From Acidobacteriota bacterium (GTDB lineage Bacteria; Acidobacteriota; Vicinamibacteria; Fen-336), in NCBI GenBank assembly GCA_003223555.1, contig QHVM01000087.1, positions 1 through 64,000 on the forward strand: a stretch of DNA of 64,000 bases, read 5' to 3'. The translations under genes and the position numbers were made by a program. Numbering within the stretch: position 1 is the stretch's first letter; each line of letters opens with the position of its first letter. A model generated the notes under the pieces. It searched no databases, was not told the origin of the DNA, and saw only the letters and a program-made list of their open reading frames with translations. Below, piece by piece: positions 42,872 through 52,977 of this stretch.

Positions 42872-44361
42872 CCCGCTACGTCCTCGCCCTCGACCAGGGG
42901 ACGACCTCCAGCCGCGCCATCGTGTTGGGCCGGGAGGGGATCGTGGTCGCCTCGGCCCAGCAGGAGTTCCCCCAGATCTTCCCCGGCCCCGGCCACGTGG
43001 AGCACGACCCGGAGGACATCTGGTCGTCGCAGCTCCAGGTGGCGCGGGACGCGATGGCACGGGCCCGCATCGGCGCCGCCGACCTGGCCGCGGTCGGCAT
43101 CACGAACCAGCGCGAGACGACGGTCCTGTGGGACCGCCGCTCCGGCAAGCCGGTCGCCAACGCCATCGTCTGGCAGAGCCGGATCAGCGCCGGGATCTGC
43201 GACGCGCTGAAGGCGGCCGGCCACGAGGAGCTGTTCCGCTCCCGCACCGGGCTCGTGGTCGACGCGTACTTCTCGGGAACCAAGATCAAGCACCTCCTCG
43301 ACACCGTGCCCGGCCTGCGCAGCCGGGCCGAGAGAGGAGAGGTCCTCTTCGGCACCGTGGACACGTTCCTCATCTGGCGGCTGACCGGCGGCCGCGTCCA
43401 CGTCACCGACGTGAGCAACGCCAGCCGGACGCTGATCTTCAACATCCATGACCTGGAATGGGACGACGAGCTGCTGAAGGTCCTGGGCATCCCCCGGAAG
43501 ATGCTGCCCGCGGTGAGGGCCTCCAGCGAGGTCTATGGCGAGTGCGAAGAGGGTCTGCTCGGGGGCCGGATCCCCATCGCCGCCGCGGCGGGCGACCAGC
43601 AGGCGGCCACCTTCGGCCAGGCGTGCTTCGAGCCGGGCAGCGCCAAGAACACCTACGGCACCGGCTGCTTCATGCTCCTCAACACCGGGAAGGAGCCCGT
43701 GCCGTCGCGCAACGGCCTCCTCACCACGGTGGGCTGGAAGCTGGGGGGCGAGGTGACCTACTGCCTGGAGGGCTCGGTCTTCGTGGCCGGCGCGGTGGTG
43801 CAATGGCTGCGGGACGGCCTCGGCCTCATCCGCTCCTCCTCGGAGGTCGAGCGGCTGGCGGCGAGCGTGCCCGACTCGGACGGCGTCTACGTGGTGCCCG
43901 CCTTCGTCGGCCTCGGCGCGCCGTACTGGGATCCCTACGCGCGAGGCGCCGTGCTGGGCCTCACGCGCAACACGAAAGCGGCCCACCTCGCGCGGGCGGC
44001 GGTGGAGTCGATGGCCTACCAGACCCGCGACGTCCTCGACGCGATGCAGCGCGACGCGGGCCTGGCCCTCGCGCACCTGAAGGTGGACGGGGGCGCGGCG
44101 GCCAACGACGCGCTCCTGCAGTTCCAGGCCGACCTGCTCGGGGTGCCCGTCCGCCGGCCGGTCGTGGCGGAGACGACCGCGCTCGGCGCCGCCTACCTGG
44201 CCGGCCTCGCGGTCGGCTACTGGAAAGACGCCGCCGACGTGGCCGGCAACTGGGCCCTCGACCGCGAGTTCACCCCCGCGATGGCCGGCCCCGAGCGCGA
44301 TCGCCGGCACCGCGATTGGCTGAAGGCGGTCGGCCGCTGCCGCGACTGGCAGGATCATTGA
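42868..44361 (+). CDS. glpK: Glycerol kinase
   Basis: 497 aa, standard length. It phosphorylates glycerol to sn-glycerol-3-phosphate. The N-terminal FGGY start is [18 protein letters not shown]; then [43 protein letters not shown]-like and [72 protein letters not shown] and [27 protein letters not shown] with [18 protein letters not shown]. All glycerol-kinase signatures are present. Its ATG overlaps the stop of the MRPAGRKTR mini-ORF. It is intact, unlike glpF. Confidence 0.97.
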   Translation: MTRYVLALDQGTTSSRAIVLGREGIVVASAQQEFPQIFPGPGHVEHDPEDIWSSQLQVARDAMARARIGAADLAAVGITNQRETTVLWDRRSGKPVANAIVWQSRISAGICDALKAAGHEELFRSRTGLVVDAYFSGTKIKHLLDTVPGLRSRAERGEVLFGTVDTFLIWRLTGGRVHVTDVSNASRTLIFNIHDLEWDDELLKVLGIPRKMLPAVRASSEVYGECEEGLLGGRIPIAAAAGDQQAATFGQACFEPGSAKNTYGTGCFMLLNTGKEPVPSRNGLLTTVGWKLGGEVTYCLEGSVFVAGAVVQWLRDGLGLIRSSSEVERLAASVPDSDGVYVVPAFVGLGAPYWDPYARGAVLGLTRNTKAAHLARAAVESMAYQTRDVLDAMQRDAGLALAHLKVDGGAAANDALLQFQADLLGVPVRRPVVAETTALGAAYLAGLAVGYWKDAADVAGNWALDREFTPAMAGPERDRRHRDWLKAVGRCRDWQDH

Positions 44362-44380
44362 GTTTTCCCCACGTCGCTCC

Positions 44381-44401
44381 GCGCCGGGGTGAACCCGGCG
44401 C
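44381..44401 (+). terminator. Hairpin between convergent glpK and mannosidase
   Basis: GCGCCGGG, loop GTGAA, CCCGGCGC: a perfect 8-bp stem in the 47-nt gap between two converging genes, so it could stop transcription from both sides. There is no strong T-run on either strand. Confidence 0.45.
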
Positions 44402-44408
44402 TCCGCCG

Positions 44409-47144
44409 CTACAGGCTTCTTGTCGGTACGAGCTCGAACGTGGCGATACGGGCGGGGCCCAGGACCGCCTCGGCCGCGCCTCCGCCGAGTAGCAGCTCTG
44501 TCTCTCGCCGCTCGAGGAGGTCGAGGGCGAAGGCCTGGGCCAGACCTGTTCCGGCGTGGATCCGCACCCGGGCTTCAGTGTCTTGCGGGTTGAAGATCCG
44601 GACCACCAAGGAATCGCGGTCGTCGGTCTTCTTGACGGCACTCAGGGCCACTCCTGCTTGCTCGGGCTCGATGCGGAGGAACGACCGCGGGGCCTGCGTG
44701 GTGCCGGCGGCGTCCGGGGCCGCGACCATGCGCGGCGGGACCAGGAAGGCTCGGGACCAGGCGTAGAGCTGGCCGGCCTCGGGGGGCGCACCGCGCGGCA
44801 CCATCGCGAAGCGGAAGATGTGACGGCCGGGGCACTGCGCGCCCGGCGTGGGCAGCGCGGGCCCGGCGTGGCCGCGCCGGGTCCGGAGGCCGTCGCGGGA
44901 CAGCGCGCCCACGCACCGTAACAGCGTGATCGCGACGCGCGCGGGACCCGGCTCCGCGACCACCTCGTACTCGGCCAGCCCCTCGGCGAGGACGAAGACC
45001 CCCGCCTGTCCGTCTCCCGCGTCCACGAAGCCCTGTAGAGGAGCCGTGCCGACCGGGTCTTCGAGGGCGCCGGGCGGAGGAGGCGAAGGTCGCGCCGGGC
45101 GGTCGACGACACCAAAAGCAGTCGCGGCGCGAGCCGAGGTGACCGTGGCCGCAGCCGTCGGGAAGAGGACGCGGAGCCGGTGGTCACGGGCGGCGTTGTC
45201 GACGGTCATCGTCCATTCGACGCGCGGCGATCCGGCCTCCAGGCTCACGCGGATCGAGACCGGCAGCATGACGGTGTCGTCACGGCGGCCGCAACGATCG
45301 TCGGTGGCGGCGGAGGGGACCGGAAGCTCGAGATCGATGCGCAGGGTCGCCCGCAGCGGTCCGGGTTCGATCCGGCGCACGACCGGCAAGCGGGCTTCCG
45401 CGCTCGTGACCAGGCGGTCCGAGACGGGAGGCGAGAACGTGTACTCGTCGCCCACGTCGCCGGCGTCCTCCAGTTCGCCGCAGCGGGAGTAGACGGCGGC
45501 CCTGCGGAGGTCCCTGACCTCCAGGGTGCCGTCCGGGCCCGCCGCCACCCGCACCAGGCCGTTGTCCATCCAGTCCTCACCGGATGCGACGGGAGCCGGC
45601 GCGGGAGGCGCCGCCGCCGCTTCGCCGACCGCCAGGCGGAGGTCACAGGCCGCGTAACCGCAGGCGGGCACGGCCGGGACCCAGATGGCGAGCTGCAGAC
45701 GGCGGGCGCGCACCGGCCACGGCGGCTCGAAGCGGCTCGTGAGGTGCACGAGCACGTCCTCTTCGGCGAGGACCTGGAACGCCACGCGGCGTCCATCCGC
45801 ATCCGTGACCGCGGTGAGGCGCGCGTCCCGCGGGACGAGGCGGGCCGGCCGGTCGAGCCGCTCGGGCGCCACCGTCCGCCCCGGATCCGCGCTCGCGAAG
45901 GGAAGGTCGACGGTGCCGGTGACCACGCCGCGGTAAGGCGCGGCGTCGGTGTTCACGAGCACGACCCGCAGCGCGCCCTCCGGCGGCGGCTCCACGCGGC
46001 GGGCGAGCGCGGCCAGGGCCCGCTCGGCGACACCCTCGGCGACCTCGGTAGCGCGGGCGAACCGGGTGAGGTTCTCGGCGTGGACGGCGTCGACGCTGCA
46101 GCCGCAGATGCTGTCGTGGGGATGGTTCTGGAGCAGCGTCTTCCACCCGTAGGCGAGGAGGCCGGAAGGGTACGGCTCGCCGAGCATCCAGGCGAAGACC
46201 GAGAGCGGCTCCGCCCACACCTCGAGCGCGGTCTGGGCGCGCGCGTTGGCCAGCTTCAGGTGGCTCCGTGCGGAGAGGACACCGGGCAGCAGAAACGCGT
46301 GGTCCTGGCCTCCCCGCAGCTCTCCGCGAACCGTCTCGAGCAGGTCCGGTCCGCCCCGCGCACCGAGGGCCCAGCGCACGCCCTCCACGTACGCCGGAAG
46401 CGTCGAGAGACGTGCGCGCGCGCCGGGCTCGGCGGCCAGGCAATCCACGAGATCGGTCAGGCCCGGATGCGGCTCGACGTGGTCGACGCCGGCCATGAAG
46501 AGGACCTGTCCCACCGAGCTGCGCGCGCCTTCCCGGGCGAGGAGCTCCCGCGCGCGCGACCGCATCTCGTCGGGCGGCAGCGATGGAAGCCGCATTGCGT
46601 TGGCGTAGCCCTCGCGCGGAAGATGCAGCAGCAGGACGCGCGAGCCGTCCAGGCCCTCCCAGAGAGACTCGGCCTTCGACCCCCCGACTCCGCGCCAGAG
46701 CACCGCGTTGTCGAGGCCGAGCTGGCGCAGGATCTGCGGCATCTGGGCCACATGGCCGAAGGGATCGGGGATGTAGCCGACCGGCATCGCCTTGCCGAAC
46801 CGCTCGGCGATGCGGTGGCCGAGGGCGAGGTTGCGCACGAGAGCCTCGCCGCTCACCAGGAACTGGTCCGGCATCACGTACCACGGACCGACGAGCAGCC
46901 GGCCGGCGGCCACGTGCCCCCGCAGCCGCTCCTCGTGCTCCGGCCTCACCTCCAGGTAGTCCTCGAGGACGATCGTCTGGCCGTCCAGGTGGAAGGCGGT
47001 GAACCGCGGGTCGGAGTCCAGCCGGTCGAGGACATGGTCGACCAGGTCCACCAGCCGCAGCCGGAACTGCTCCCGCGTGAGGTACCACTCGCGGTCCCAG
47101 TGCGTGTGGGAGACGACGTGCACCTCCACCTGGTCGTCCGCCAC
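44409..47144 (-). CDS. GH38 alpha-mannosidase
   Basis: 911 aa from a GTG at 47144, 5 nt after the permease stop; the 1182-aa ORF includes shadow sequence. It hydrolyses alpha-mannosyl linkages. The zinc and catalytic elements are VVSHTHWDREWYLTREQFR (His, Asp), GPWYVMPDQFLVSGEALVRNL, VGYIPDPFGHVAQMPQILRQLG (nucleophile Asp region), LWRGVGG, and NHPHDSICGCSVDAVH (zinc His/Asp). The beta-sandwich C-terminal half is complete (for example RLRVLFPTAAATV, IRIFNPQDTEARVRI-like). With no leader it is cytoplasmic and likely acts on sugars brought in by the adjacent importer. It is the last gene of the 12-gene minus-strand run. Confidence 0.93.
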   Translation of the reverse strand: MADDQVEVHVVSHTHWDREWYLTREQFRLRLVDLVDHVLDRLDSDPRFTAFHLDGQTIVLEDYLEVRPEHEERLRGHVAAGRLLVGPWYVMPDQFLVSGEALVRNLALGHRIAERFGKAMPVGYIPDPFGHVAQMPQILRQLGLDNAVLWRGVGGSKAESLWEGLDGSRVLLLHLPREGYANAMRLPSLPPDEMRSRARELLAREGARSSVGQVLFMAGVDHVEPHPGLTDLVDCLAAEPGARARLSTLPAYVEGVRWALGARGGPDLLETVRGELRGGQDHAFLLPGVLSARSHLKLANARAQTALEVWAEPLSVFAWMLGEPYPSGLLAYGWKTLLQNHPHDSICGCSVDAVHAENLTRFARATEVAEGVAERALAALARRVEPPPEGALRVVLVNTDAAPYRGVVTGTVDLPFASADPGRTVAPERLDRPARLVPRDARLTAVTDADGRRVAFQVLAEEDVLVHLTSRFEPPWPVRARRLQLAIWVPAVPACGYAACDLRLAVGEAAAAPPAPAPVASGEDWMDNGLVRVAAGPDGTLEVRDLRRAAVYSRCGELEDAGDVGDEYTFSPPVSDRLVTSAEARLPVVRRIEPGPLRATLRIDLELPVPSAATDDRCGRRDDTVMLPVSIRVSLEAGSPRVEWTMTVDNAARDHRLRVLFPTAAATVTSARAATAFGVVDRPARPSPPPPGALEDPVGTAPLQGFVDAGDGQAGVFVLAEGLAEYEVVAEPGPARVAITLLRCVGALSRDGLRTRRGHAGPALPTPGAQCPGRHIFRFAMVPRGAPPEAGQLYAWSRAFLVPPRMVAAPDAAGTTQAPRSFLRIEPEQAGVALSAVKKTDDRDSLVVRIFNPQDTEARVRIHAGTGLAQAFALDLLERRETELLLGGGAAEAVLGPARIATFELVPTRSL

Positions 47145-47149
47145 CGGCC

Positions 47150-47980
47150 TCAGCCTTTCACCGCCCCTGCCGTCAGGCCGGCCACGAAGTAGCGCTGGAG
47201 CAGCACGAAGGCGGCCATCACCGGGACGAGGCCGATGAAGCTGGCCGCCGCCACCAGGTGCCAGTCGGTCTCGTAGCCGCTCTGGAAGCTGAAGATGCCC
47301 ACCGGGATCGTGAAGCGCTGCTGCGAGTCGAGCAGCACGAGGGCGAGGGAGAACTCCGCCCAGTACGAAGCGAGGTCGAAGATCGCGACCGCGGCCAGGC
47401 CGGGCGCGGCCAGGGGCAGGACGATCGACCACAGCGTGCGCAAGCGCGAGGCCCCGTCGAGGCGCGCGGCTTCCAGTACCGAGGCGGGCAGGGCATCGAA
47501 GAAGCTCTTGAGGACCGAGATCGTGAAGGGGAGCTGGACCGAGGCATAGACGAGGACGAGGCCGGCGTGGGTGTCGAGCAGGCGCAGCCCGGCCACCAGT
47601 CCATAGATCGGCACCAGCAGCACCATCGGCGAGACCATCTGTACGGCGAGCAGCGCATGGACGGCGGCCTCGCGGCGCGGGAAGCGCTCCCGGGACAGGA
47701 CGAAGGCGGCCGGGACCCCGGCGAGCAGCGTGAGGGCGGTGGCGAGCCCCGCCACCTTGGCGCTGTTCCAGAGGTACCAGGGGACCTGGGTCCGGGTCAG
47801 GACGAAGCGGTAGTTGGCCAGCGACGCGTCCCGGGGCAGCCAGCGGGGAGGGAACTCGAAGACGCCCGCCTTGTTCTTGACGGAGATGGAGGCGAGCCAG
47901 AGCTGCGGGAGAAGGAAGGCCGCGGCCACCAGGGCCAGGCCGAGCCGGAAGCCCCACCGGCGCGGCGTGGACAGTTTCAT
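47150..47980 (-). CDS. CUT1 sugar ABC transporter permease (MalG-like)
   Basis: 276 aa from ATG 47980, which overlaps the stop of the fused binding protein-permease gene. Six helices; the EAA loop that docks with the ATPase is ASVLEAARLDGASRLRTLWSIVLPLAAPG. PPRWLPRDASLANYRFVL near the N-terminus is typical of MalG-type permeases. It pairs with the MalF-like domain of the upstream fusion to form the channel. Confidence 0.92.
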   Translation of the reverse strand: MKLSTPRRWGFRLGLALVAAAFLLPQLWLASISVKNKAGVFEFPPRWLPRDASLANYRFVLTRTQVPWYLWNSAKVAGLATALTLLAGVPAAFVLSRERFPRREAAVHALLAVQMVSPMVLLVPIYGLVAGLRLLDTHAGLVLVYASVQLPFTISVLKSFFDALPASVLEAARLDGASRLRTLWSIVLPLAAPGLAAVAIFDLASYWAEFSLALVLLDSQQRFTIPVGIFSFQSGYETDWHLVAAASFIGLVPVMAAFVLLQRYFVAGLTAGAVKG

Positions 47981-50256
47981 GCGGCGGGGCGCGGCCGGCT
48001 GAGCGCTTGCGCCGCGGCCACCGCCAGCGCGAGGTTCAGGGCCAGCATCACGACCGCCACCGCCGCCGCCCGTCCCGCCTCCAGCTCGTAGAAGGCCGAT
48101 CGGTACATGTAGAGCGAGATCACCTCGGTGCGGCGGGCGGGGCCGCCGGCGGTCAGGGGCAGGATGAGGTCGAACGTGTTCAGGGTCTGGATGGTGATGA
48201 GGGCCAGGTTCAGCGCGACGACCGGGGCGATCATCGGCAGGACCACCATGCGGAAGCGCGGCCAGGCCCCGAGCCCCTCCAGGTCGGCCGCCTCGTGCAG
48301 CTCGCGCGGGATGCGCTGCAGGCCGGCGAACTGGAGGATCATGCTGAACGCGCAGCCCCGCCACGTGTTGGCGGCGATGACGGAAGCCATGGCCAGCGTC
48401 GCCGAGGACAAGAGCGGCAGCGGCCCCACACCGGCGAGCGACAGCCAGTAGTTCACGATCCCGGCCCGGTTCTCGACGAGCAGGATCCGCCACAGCACCC
48501 CGACCAGCACTCCGGGGATCACCCACGCGCTCACGACCGCCAGCCGGGCGCCGAGGGCGCGGGCCGCTCCCCGCCGGCGCGCGGCGTCGATGAGCAGCGC
48601 GATCGCGAGGCCGAGGCCCAGCTGCAGCACGACCGAGCTGGCCACGAAGACGAGGGTCACTCCGATCATGCCGTAGAAGGCGGGGTCGGTGAGCAGGTCG
48701 CGGAAGCTCGCCAGCGTGTACGCGTAGGCCGTCCCGTGCGTGCGCGTGTCGGTGAAGGACAGGCGGACGAGGTCGAGCATCGGATAGACGAGGGCCACGC
48801 TCACCAGCAGCAGCGCGGGGGCGATCCAGGCGCGCAGCCCCGACTGGCGGCCCCGCAGCGGGGCGAGAACGGAGAGGGCGAGGAGCATGGCCAGCGCGAC
48901 CGGCAACAGGGTAGCGGGGTCGAAGGCGCGTCTTCCCGGCGGCGGAGCGCCGCGCTGGCGCGTGTCGACCTCCTGCACCGCTCGCCACGCATCGTCGAGC
49001 GCCCGCTCGGGCGTCTTCTCCCCCGACACGGCGTAGCCGACCGCGAGCTGGAGCTGCGCCGAGATCGCCGGGTAGATCGGCACCGCGGGGCGGGCCCGGC
49101 CGTGGACGAGCATCTGCCCGAAGCGCGCGTACCACGGGTTGTCGCGGAAGAAGGCGAAATCGCGGTAGACGCTGCGCCGCACCGGGAGCTGGCCGGTGAT
49201 CTGGCTGATGCGGCCCACGTTCGTCGGCGACTCGACCGTGAGCAGGAACTCCGCCGCCGCCTTCTGCCGCTCGGGATCGCGGGCAAAGACGACCCACACC
49301 CAGCCTCCGGTGCCGGTCGCTTCCGGGCCGGCGTCCTTCTGCGGGATCGGCGCGATGTCCCACTTCGCGAACTCGGAGGCGGAGAGGCCCGTCCTCAGGT
49401 CGGGGAGCTGCCAGCTCCCGCCGAGGAACATCGCCACGTCGCCGGCGACCGCGGCCGACGTGAGCTGCTGGTAGTCGTTGTTGGCGAGCACCGAGCGGGG
49501 CGAGGCGCCGCTGCGGATCGTGTCGCGGAGGAAGGCGAGGACGTTCAGCATCCGCTCCCGGTTCGGCGGTGCGCCGAAGACGGGCCGGCCGGCCGCGTCC
49601 ACCAGCTCGCCGCCCTGGGCCCAGAACATGGGCAGGTGGTCGAACACCGCCGCCTCCCAGCGGCCCGCGTTGTAGAGGTAGCCGGCGATCCTGCGCTCGC
49701 GGGATATCCGGCCGGCGTCCTCGAGCAGCTCGGCCCAGGTCCGGGGCGGCGCCGGGAGCAGGTCCTTCCGGTAATAGAGGACACGGCAATCGGTGCCGTG
49801 CCAGACGCCGTAGACGTTGCCCGCGCCGTCCGAAAGCGTCTGGATCGTGAACGGCAGGAAGTCGGCCCGGTCCGCCTCGGGCCACCAGGCGTTCAGGGCC
49901 TGGACGTGGCCGCCGGCCATGAACAAGGGCATCCAGAAGCTGTCGACCGAAGCGATGTCGGGCAGGCGGCCCGCGGCGGCGGCCAGGAGCAGCTTGGCCT
50001 TGTGCTGCTCGAGGGCGGGCATGACCGACACGCGGAGCTGCACTCCGGGGTGGGTCGCGGCCCATTCGCGGAACACGTCGTGGAAGATGCCCGCGATGGC
50101 GGGCCGCGCGGCCAGGTGCGAGTAGTCCTGCTGGGCCCACACCGAGAGCGTCAGGGGCGCGTCGGCGCGCCCGACGCGCATCGGGGTGACGAGCGCGTCG
50201 TCACCCAGGGCCGGCCCCGCCGCGGCGGCGGCGAGGAGGAGCAGCGTGGCGACCAC
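47977..50256 (-). CDS. Sugar-binding protein fused to MalF-like permease
   Basis: 759 aa from a GTG 8 nt after the methyltransferase stop, with GGAGGG upstream. A leader (MVATLLLLAAAAAGPALG) precedes a CUT1 solute-binding domain (about residues 30-420): LSVWAQQDYSHLAARPAIAG, LLLAAAAGRLPDIASVDSFWMP, YYRKDLLPAPPRTWAELLEDA, GDVAMFLGGSWQLPDL, GGWVWVVFARDPERQKAAAEFL. A hydrophobic linker (LLPVALAMLLALSVLAPL) leads to a permease of about 290 residues with IAPALLLVSVALVYPMLDLVRLSFTDT and the EAA loop ELHEAADLEGLGAWPRFRMVVLPMIAP. There is no stop or frame change between the parts. Fused binding protein-permeases are known in other ABC families (GlnP, OpuABC) but are unusual for CUT1. No ATPase is encoded nearby. 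Confidence 0.9.
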   Translation of the reverse strand: MVATLLLLAAAAAGPALGDDALVTPMRVGRADAPLTLSVWAQQDYSHLAARPAIAGIFHDVFREWAATHPGVQLRVSVMPALEQHKAKLLLAAAAGRLPDIASVDSFWMPLFMAGGHVQALNAWWPEADRADFLPFTIQTLSDGAGNVYGVWHGTDCRVLYYRKDLLPAPPRTWAELLEDAGRISRERRIAGYLYNAGRWEAAVFDHLPMFWAQGGELVDAAGRPVFGAPPNRERMLNVLAFLRDTIRSGASPRSVLANNDYQQLTSAAVAGDVAMFLGGSWQLPDLRTGLSASEFAKWDIAPIPQKDAGPEATGTGGWVWVVFARDPERQKAAAEFLLTVESPTNVGRISQITGQLPVRRSVYRDFAFFRDNPWYARFGQMLVHGRARPAVPIYPAISAQLQLAVGYAVSGEKTPERALDDAWRAVQEVDTRQRGAPPPGRRAFDPATLLPVALAMLLALSVLAPLRGRQSGLRAWIAPALLLVSVALVYPMLDLVRLSFTDTRTHGTAYAYTLASFRDLLTDPAFYGMIGVTLVFVASSVVLQLGLGLAIALLIDAARRRGAARALGARLAVVSAWVIPGVLVGVLWRILLVENRAGIVNYWLSLAGVGPLPLLSSATLAMASVIAANTWRGCAFSMILQFAGLQRIPRELHEAADLEGLGAWPRFRMVVLPMIAPVVALNLALITIQTLNTFDLILPLTAGGPARRTEVISLYMYRSAFYELEAGRAAAVAVVMLALNLALAVAAAQALSRPRPAA

Positions 50257-50264
50257 GCCGGATT

Positions 50265-51239
50265 CTACCCTCCGGGGACCCGGGCGGTGCCCCGCCAGCT
50301 GTTGGCGTTGCGCGCGCTGACCACGATGTCCTCGAGACGCGCCTTCTCGAACCAGCCGCGGAACTCGTCGCGCGGGTAGTAGTGGGCGATCGGGGCCGAG
50401 AGGTGGTCGAACACGACCTGCTGGGTATGGGGGAACGGGAAGCGGGCCAGCCAGCTCAGGTAGGCCCCGTAGGGAAGCCGGGCGCCGGACCGCCGTCGAT
50501 AGAGGACGCGGAGGGCGAGATGGAGCGGAGCCGCCAGTGCGAGCGCCGCCACCCGGAGCACGGCGGGCGGAAGGCGCGACGTGAGGCGCTTCCGGACGGG
50601 ATCGACGAAGCGCAGCAGCCACTCGTTGCCCTCGCGGCCGTAGACCCAGGCGTGGACCCGTCCGCCCGGGCGCAGGTGGCGCACCAGCGCGGTGAAGCCC
50701 TCTTCTCCGTCGGGCAGGTGATGGAGGACGCCGATGGTGAAGACGAGGTCGAACGGCTGCCGGAAGGGGAGCCGCAGCAGGTCCGCCTGCACGATGCCCG
50801 CGTTGGCGCGGTGCCGCACCAGCTCCTGGGCCGCCTCGACGCTTTCCGAGAGGTCCGCCCCCACCACCATCCGCGCGCCCAGGGATGCGGCCACGTCGGT
50901 GAAGCGGCCCCCGCCGCAGCCGGCGTCGAGGACCACCCCCCCGCGCAGGTCGGCCTCGCCGAGCGGCGCCATCCAATCGAGGAAGGCCTCGCGGTATCCG
51001 GGAAGACGGTCGCGGAAGGCCCGCCACTGGTAGCCGAAGCGCTCGACCGTCGATCGCGCTTCCGGCCGGGCCGGCCCCCGGGCGAAGCGAGGGATGCCGC
51101 CGCGGACGGGGAACTCCGCGCCGCAGGCGCAACGCAGGAGGCCGGTCTCGATCTCGCCGGCTTCCGTCTGGTCGGCGCGCGCGGCCAGTTCGCCCGCGCA
51201 TTCGGGGCAGGCGAGCAGAGCGAGCAGCCAGGGCTTCAT
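50265..51239 (-). CDS. Class I SAM-dependent methyltransferase with Trm112-like zinc ribbon
   Basis: 324 aa. The first 55 residues form a Trm112-like domain (LLACPECAGELAAR, LLRCACGAEFPVRGGIPRF) with two CxxC/CxC pairs. The methyltransferase core is VVLDAGCGGGRFTDVAASLGARMVVGADLSES (motif I), VQADLLRLPF, FDLVFTIGVLHHLPD (motif IV) and LRPGGRVHAWVYG. Such two-part enzymes often modify small molecules or glycans. Within this operon the substrate is unknown. It lies 22 nt after asnB. Confidence 0.87.
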   Translation of the reverse strand: MKPWLLALLACPECAGELAARADQTEAGEIETGLLRCACGAEFPVRGGIPRFARGPARPEARSTVERFGYQWRAFRDRLPGYREAFLDWMAPLGEADLRGGVVLDAGCGGGRFTDVAASLGARMVVGADLSESVEAAQELVRHRANAGIVQADLLRLPFRQPFDLVFTIGVLHHLPDGEEGFTALVRHLRPGGRVHAWVYGREGNEWLLRFVDPVRKRLTSRLPPAVLRVAALALAAPLHLALRVLYRRRSGARLPYGAYLSWLARFPFPHTQQVVFDHLSAPIAHYYPRDEFRGWFEKARLEDIVVSARNANSWRGTARVPGG

Positions 51240-51261
51240 GGCGGGGCCGGACGCGCGCCGG

Positions 51262-52977
51262 TCACGACAGCGGGCTCTCGCCTCCGCGGTCGATGAAGGT
51301 CCGGAACCACAGCTCCAGGCTCACCTTGGTGAAGAGCGTGCGGTCGAACTCCCCCCGGTCGTGGGCGGGCGTGATCTCGATGCCGCGCCGGCCGAGGGAG
51401 GCGGCCAGCTCGTCAGCGAGCGGCCGCAGCTCGCCGGCCAGCCAGCGGCCCACCGGCAGTCCCAGCCCCTTCTTGTCCCGGCGATCCACGACGGCGTCCG
51501 GCACCAGGCCGCGCGCCGCCCGGCGCAACACGGCCTTGGTCGTGAGGCCGCGGACCTTCGCTTCGGCGGGCAGGCGGAAGGCGAACTCGACGACCCGGTG
51601 GTCGAGGTAGGGCGTCCGGTTCTCGAGGCCGTAGGCGGCCGCCGCCCGGTCGTTCATCAGGATGAGTGACGGGAACGTGAGGGCCAGGTCGGCCGCGCCC
51701 ATGTGGTCGACGAGCGAGCCCGGGCGGGCGAAGAGCCGCCGCACGGTGTCGAGGCCCGCCTCCGCGCCCTGCCCGCGCCGCAGGAGCCGGAAGTAGCGCG
51801 CGGCGGGATCGGTGAAGGCGTCGGGTCCCCACAGCGCCCGGGCCAGCGGATGGTAGTCGCGGAGCAGGTCGGCCTCGGCCAGCCGGCGCTCCTCGGCCAG
51901 GAGCACGTAGCGGACGTAACCCCCGAAGATCTCGTCCGCGCCCTGTCCGCCCAGCGCCACCTTCACGTGCTCCCGGGCCGCGCGGGCGAGGGCGAACTCG
52001 GCCGCGCTCGAGGCGGTGGCGATCGGCTGGTCGAGGTGCCAGACGATGCGGGGCAGCTCGCGCGCGAAGTCCCGGGCCGTGACGGTGACGCAGACCTGCT
52101 CCGCCTCGAGGGCCTGGGCCACCGCGCGCGCGTGCTCGTGCTCGTCGAAGGCGGAGCCGTAGGGCAGGCGGCAGGTGAAGACGACCCGCGGGCGGGCGAG
52201 CGCGCCCAGCAGCGCGGAATCCAGTCCGCCCGAGAGGAACAGCCCGATCGGGACGTCGCTGCGCAGGCGGAGCCGGACCGACTCGGCGAGGAGCGCGCGC
52301 AGCTCCTCGGCCAGCTCGGCCTCGGGCCGCGCGTCGACCGGCCCTTCGGGCAGGTCCCAGTAGCGCCGGACCTCGACCTCGCGCCCGTCGTAGCGGAGCC
52401 AGTGGCCGGGCTCCAGGCTGTAGATCGACTTGAAGAGGGTCTCCGGCTCGACCGCCGCCTCCAGCACCGCGAAGCGCTCGTCCAGGTTCGGCTCCGGCGG
52501 GACCTCGGCGAGCAGGGCCTTGATCTCGGAGGCGAAGAGGAACCGGCCGCCCTGGCGGGCGTAGAAGAGCGGCTTCTCGCCCAGGCGGTCGCGGGCCAGG
52601 AAGAGCTGCCGGCCGTCCCAGATCGCGAAGGCGAACATGCCCACGAAGCGCCCGAGGCAGTCGGCGCCCCACTGCTCGTAGGCCGCCGCCACGACCTCGG
52701 TGTCGCTCCGCGTGCGGAAGCGGTGGCCCTTGCCTTCCAGCTCGCGCCGCAGCTCGAGGAAGGTGAACAGCTCGCCGTTGAAGGCGATCCAGAGCCTCCC
52801 GCTGGGGCTCGAGAGCGGCTGGTGGCCGGTCTCCAGATCGATGACGGCCAGCCGCCTGACCGCGAGCTGGACGGGACCCTCGCGGTAGACCCCTTCGTCG
52901 TCGGGCCCGCGATGGGCGATCCGCCGGACCATCGCCTCGACGTCGCCCGCTCCGTGGATCCCGGCGATGCCGCACAT
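51262..52977 (-). CDS. asnB: Glutamine-dependent asparagine synthetase family protein
   Basis: 571 aa from ATG 52977 (MCGIAGIHG; Cys2 is the glutaminase nucleophile). N-terminal amidotransferase motifs are AHRGPDDEGVY, RRLAVIDLETGHQPLSS and AFNGELFTFLELRREL. The synthetase domain has the P-loop PIGLFLSGGLDSALLGAL and LGGQGADEIFGGY, with YLDHRVVEFAFRLPAE and TKAVLRRAARGLVPDAVVDRRDKKGLGLP. The length is slightly short of E. coli AsnB-type proteins and typical of the sugar-locus homologs, which may amidate a metabolite or glycan instead of aspartate. Its ATG overlaps the GT2 stop by one base. Confidence 0.9.
   Translation of the reverse strand: MCGIAGIHGAGDVEAMVRRIAHRGPDDEGVYREGPVQLAVRRLAVIDLETGHQPLSSPSGRLWIAFNGELFTFLELRRELEGKGHRFRTRSDTEVVAAAYEQWGADCLGRFVGMFAFAIWDGRQLFLARDRLGEKPLFYARQGGRFLFASEIKALLAEVPPEPNLDERFAVLEAAVEPETLFKSIYSLEPGHWLRYDGREVEVRRYWDLPEGPVDARPEAELAEELRALLAESVRLRLRSDVPIGLFLSGGLDSALLGALARPRVVFTCRLPYGSAFDEHEHARAVAQALEAEQVCVTVTARDFARELPRIVWHLDQPIATASSAAEFALARAAREHVKVALGGQGADEIFGGYVRYVLLAEERRLAEADLLRDYHPLARALWGPDAFTDPAARYFRLLRRGQGAEAGLDTVRRLFARPGSLVDHMGAADLALTFPSLILMNDRAAAAYGLENRTPYLDHRVVEFAFRLPAEAKVRGLTTKAVLRRAARGLVPDAVVDRRDKKGLGLPVGRWLAGELRPLADELAASLGRRGIEITPAHDRGEFDRTLFTKVSLELWFRTFIDRGGESPLS

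Noticed and set aside
45180-47192. 670-aa plus-strand ORF opposite the GH38 gene
   Set aside because: Antisense shadow; composition and lack of motifs are those of a reversed high-GC gene, and GH38 is certain.
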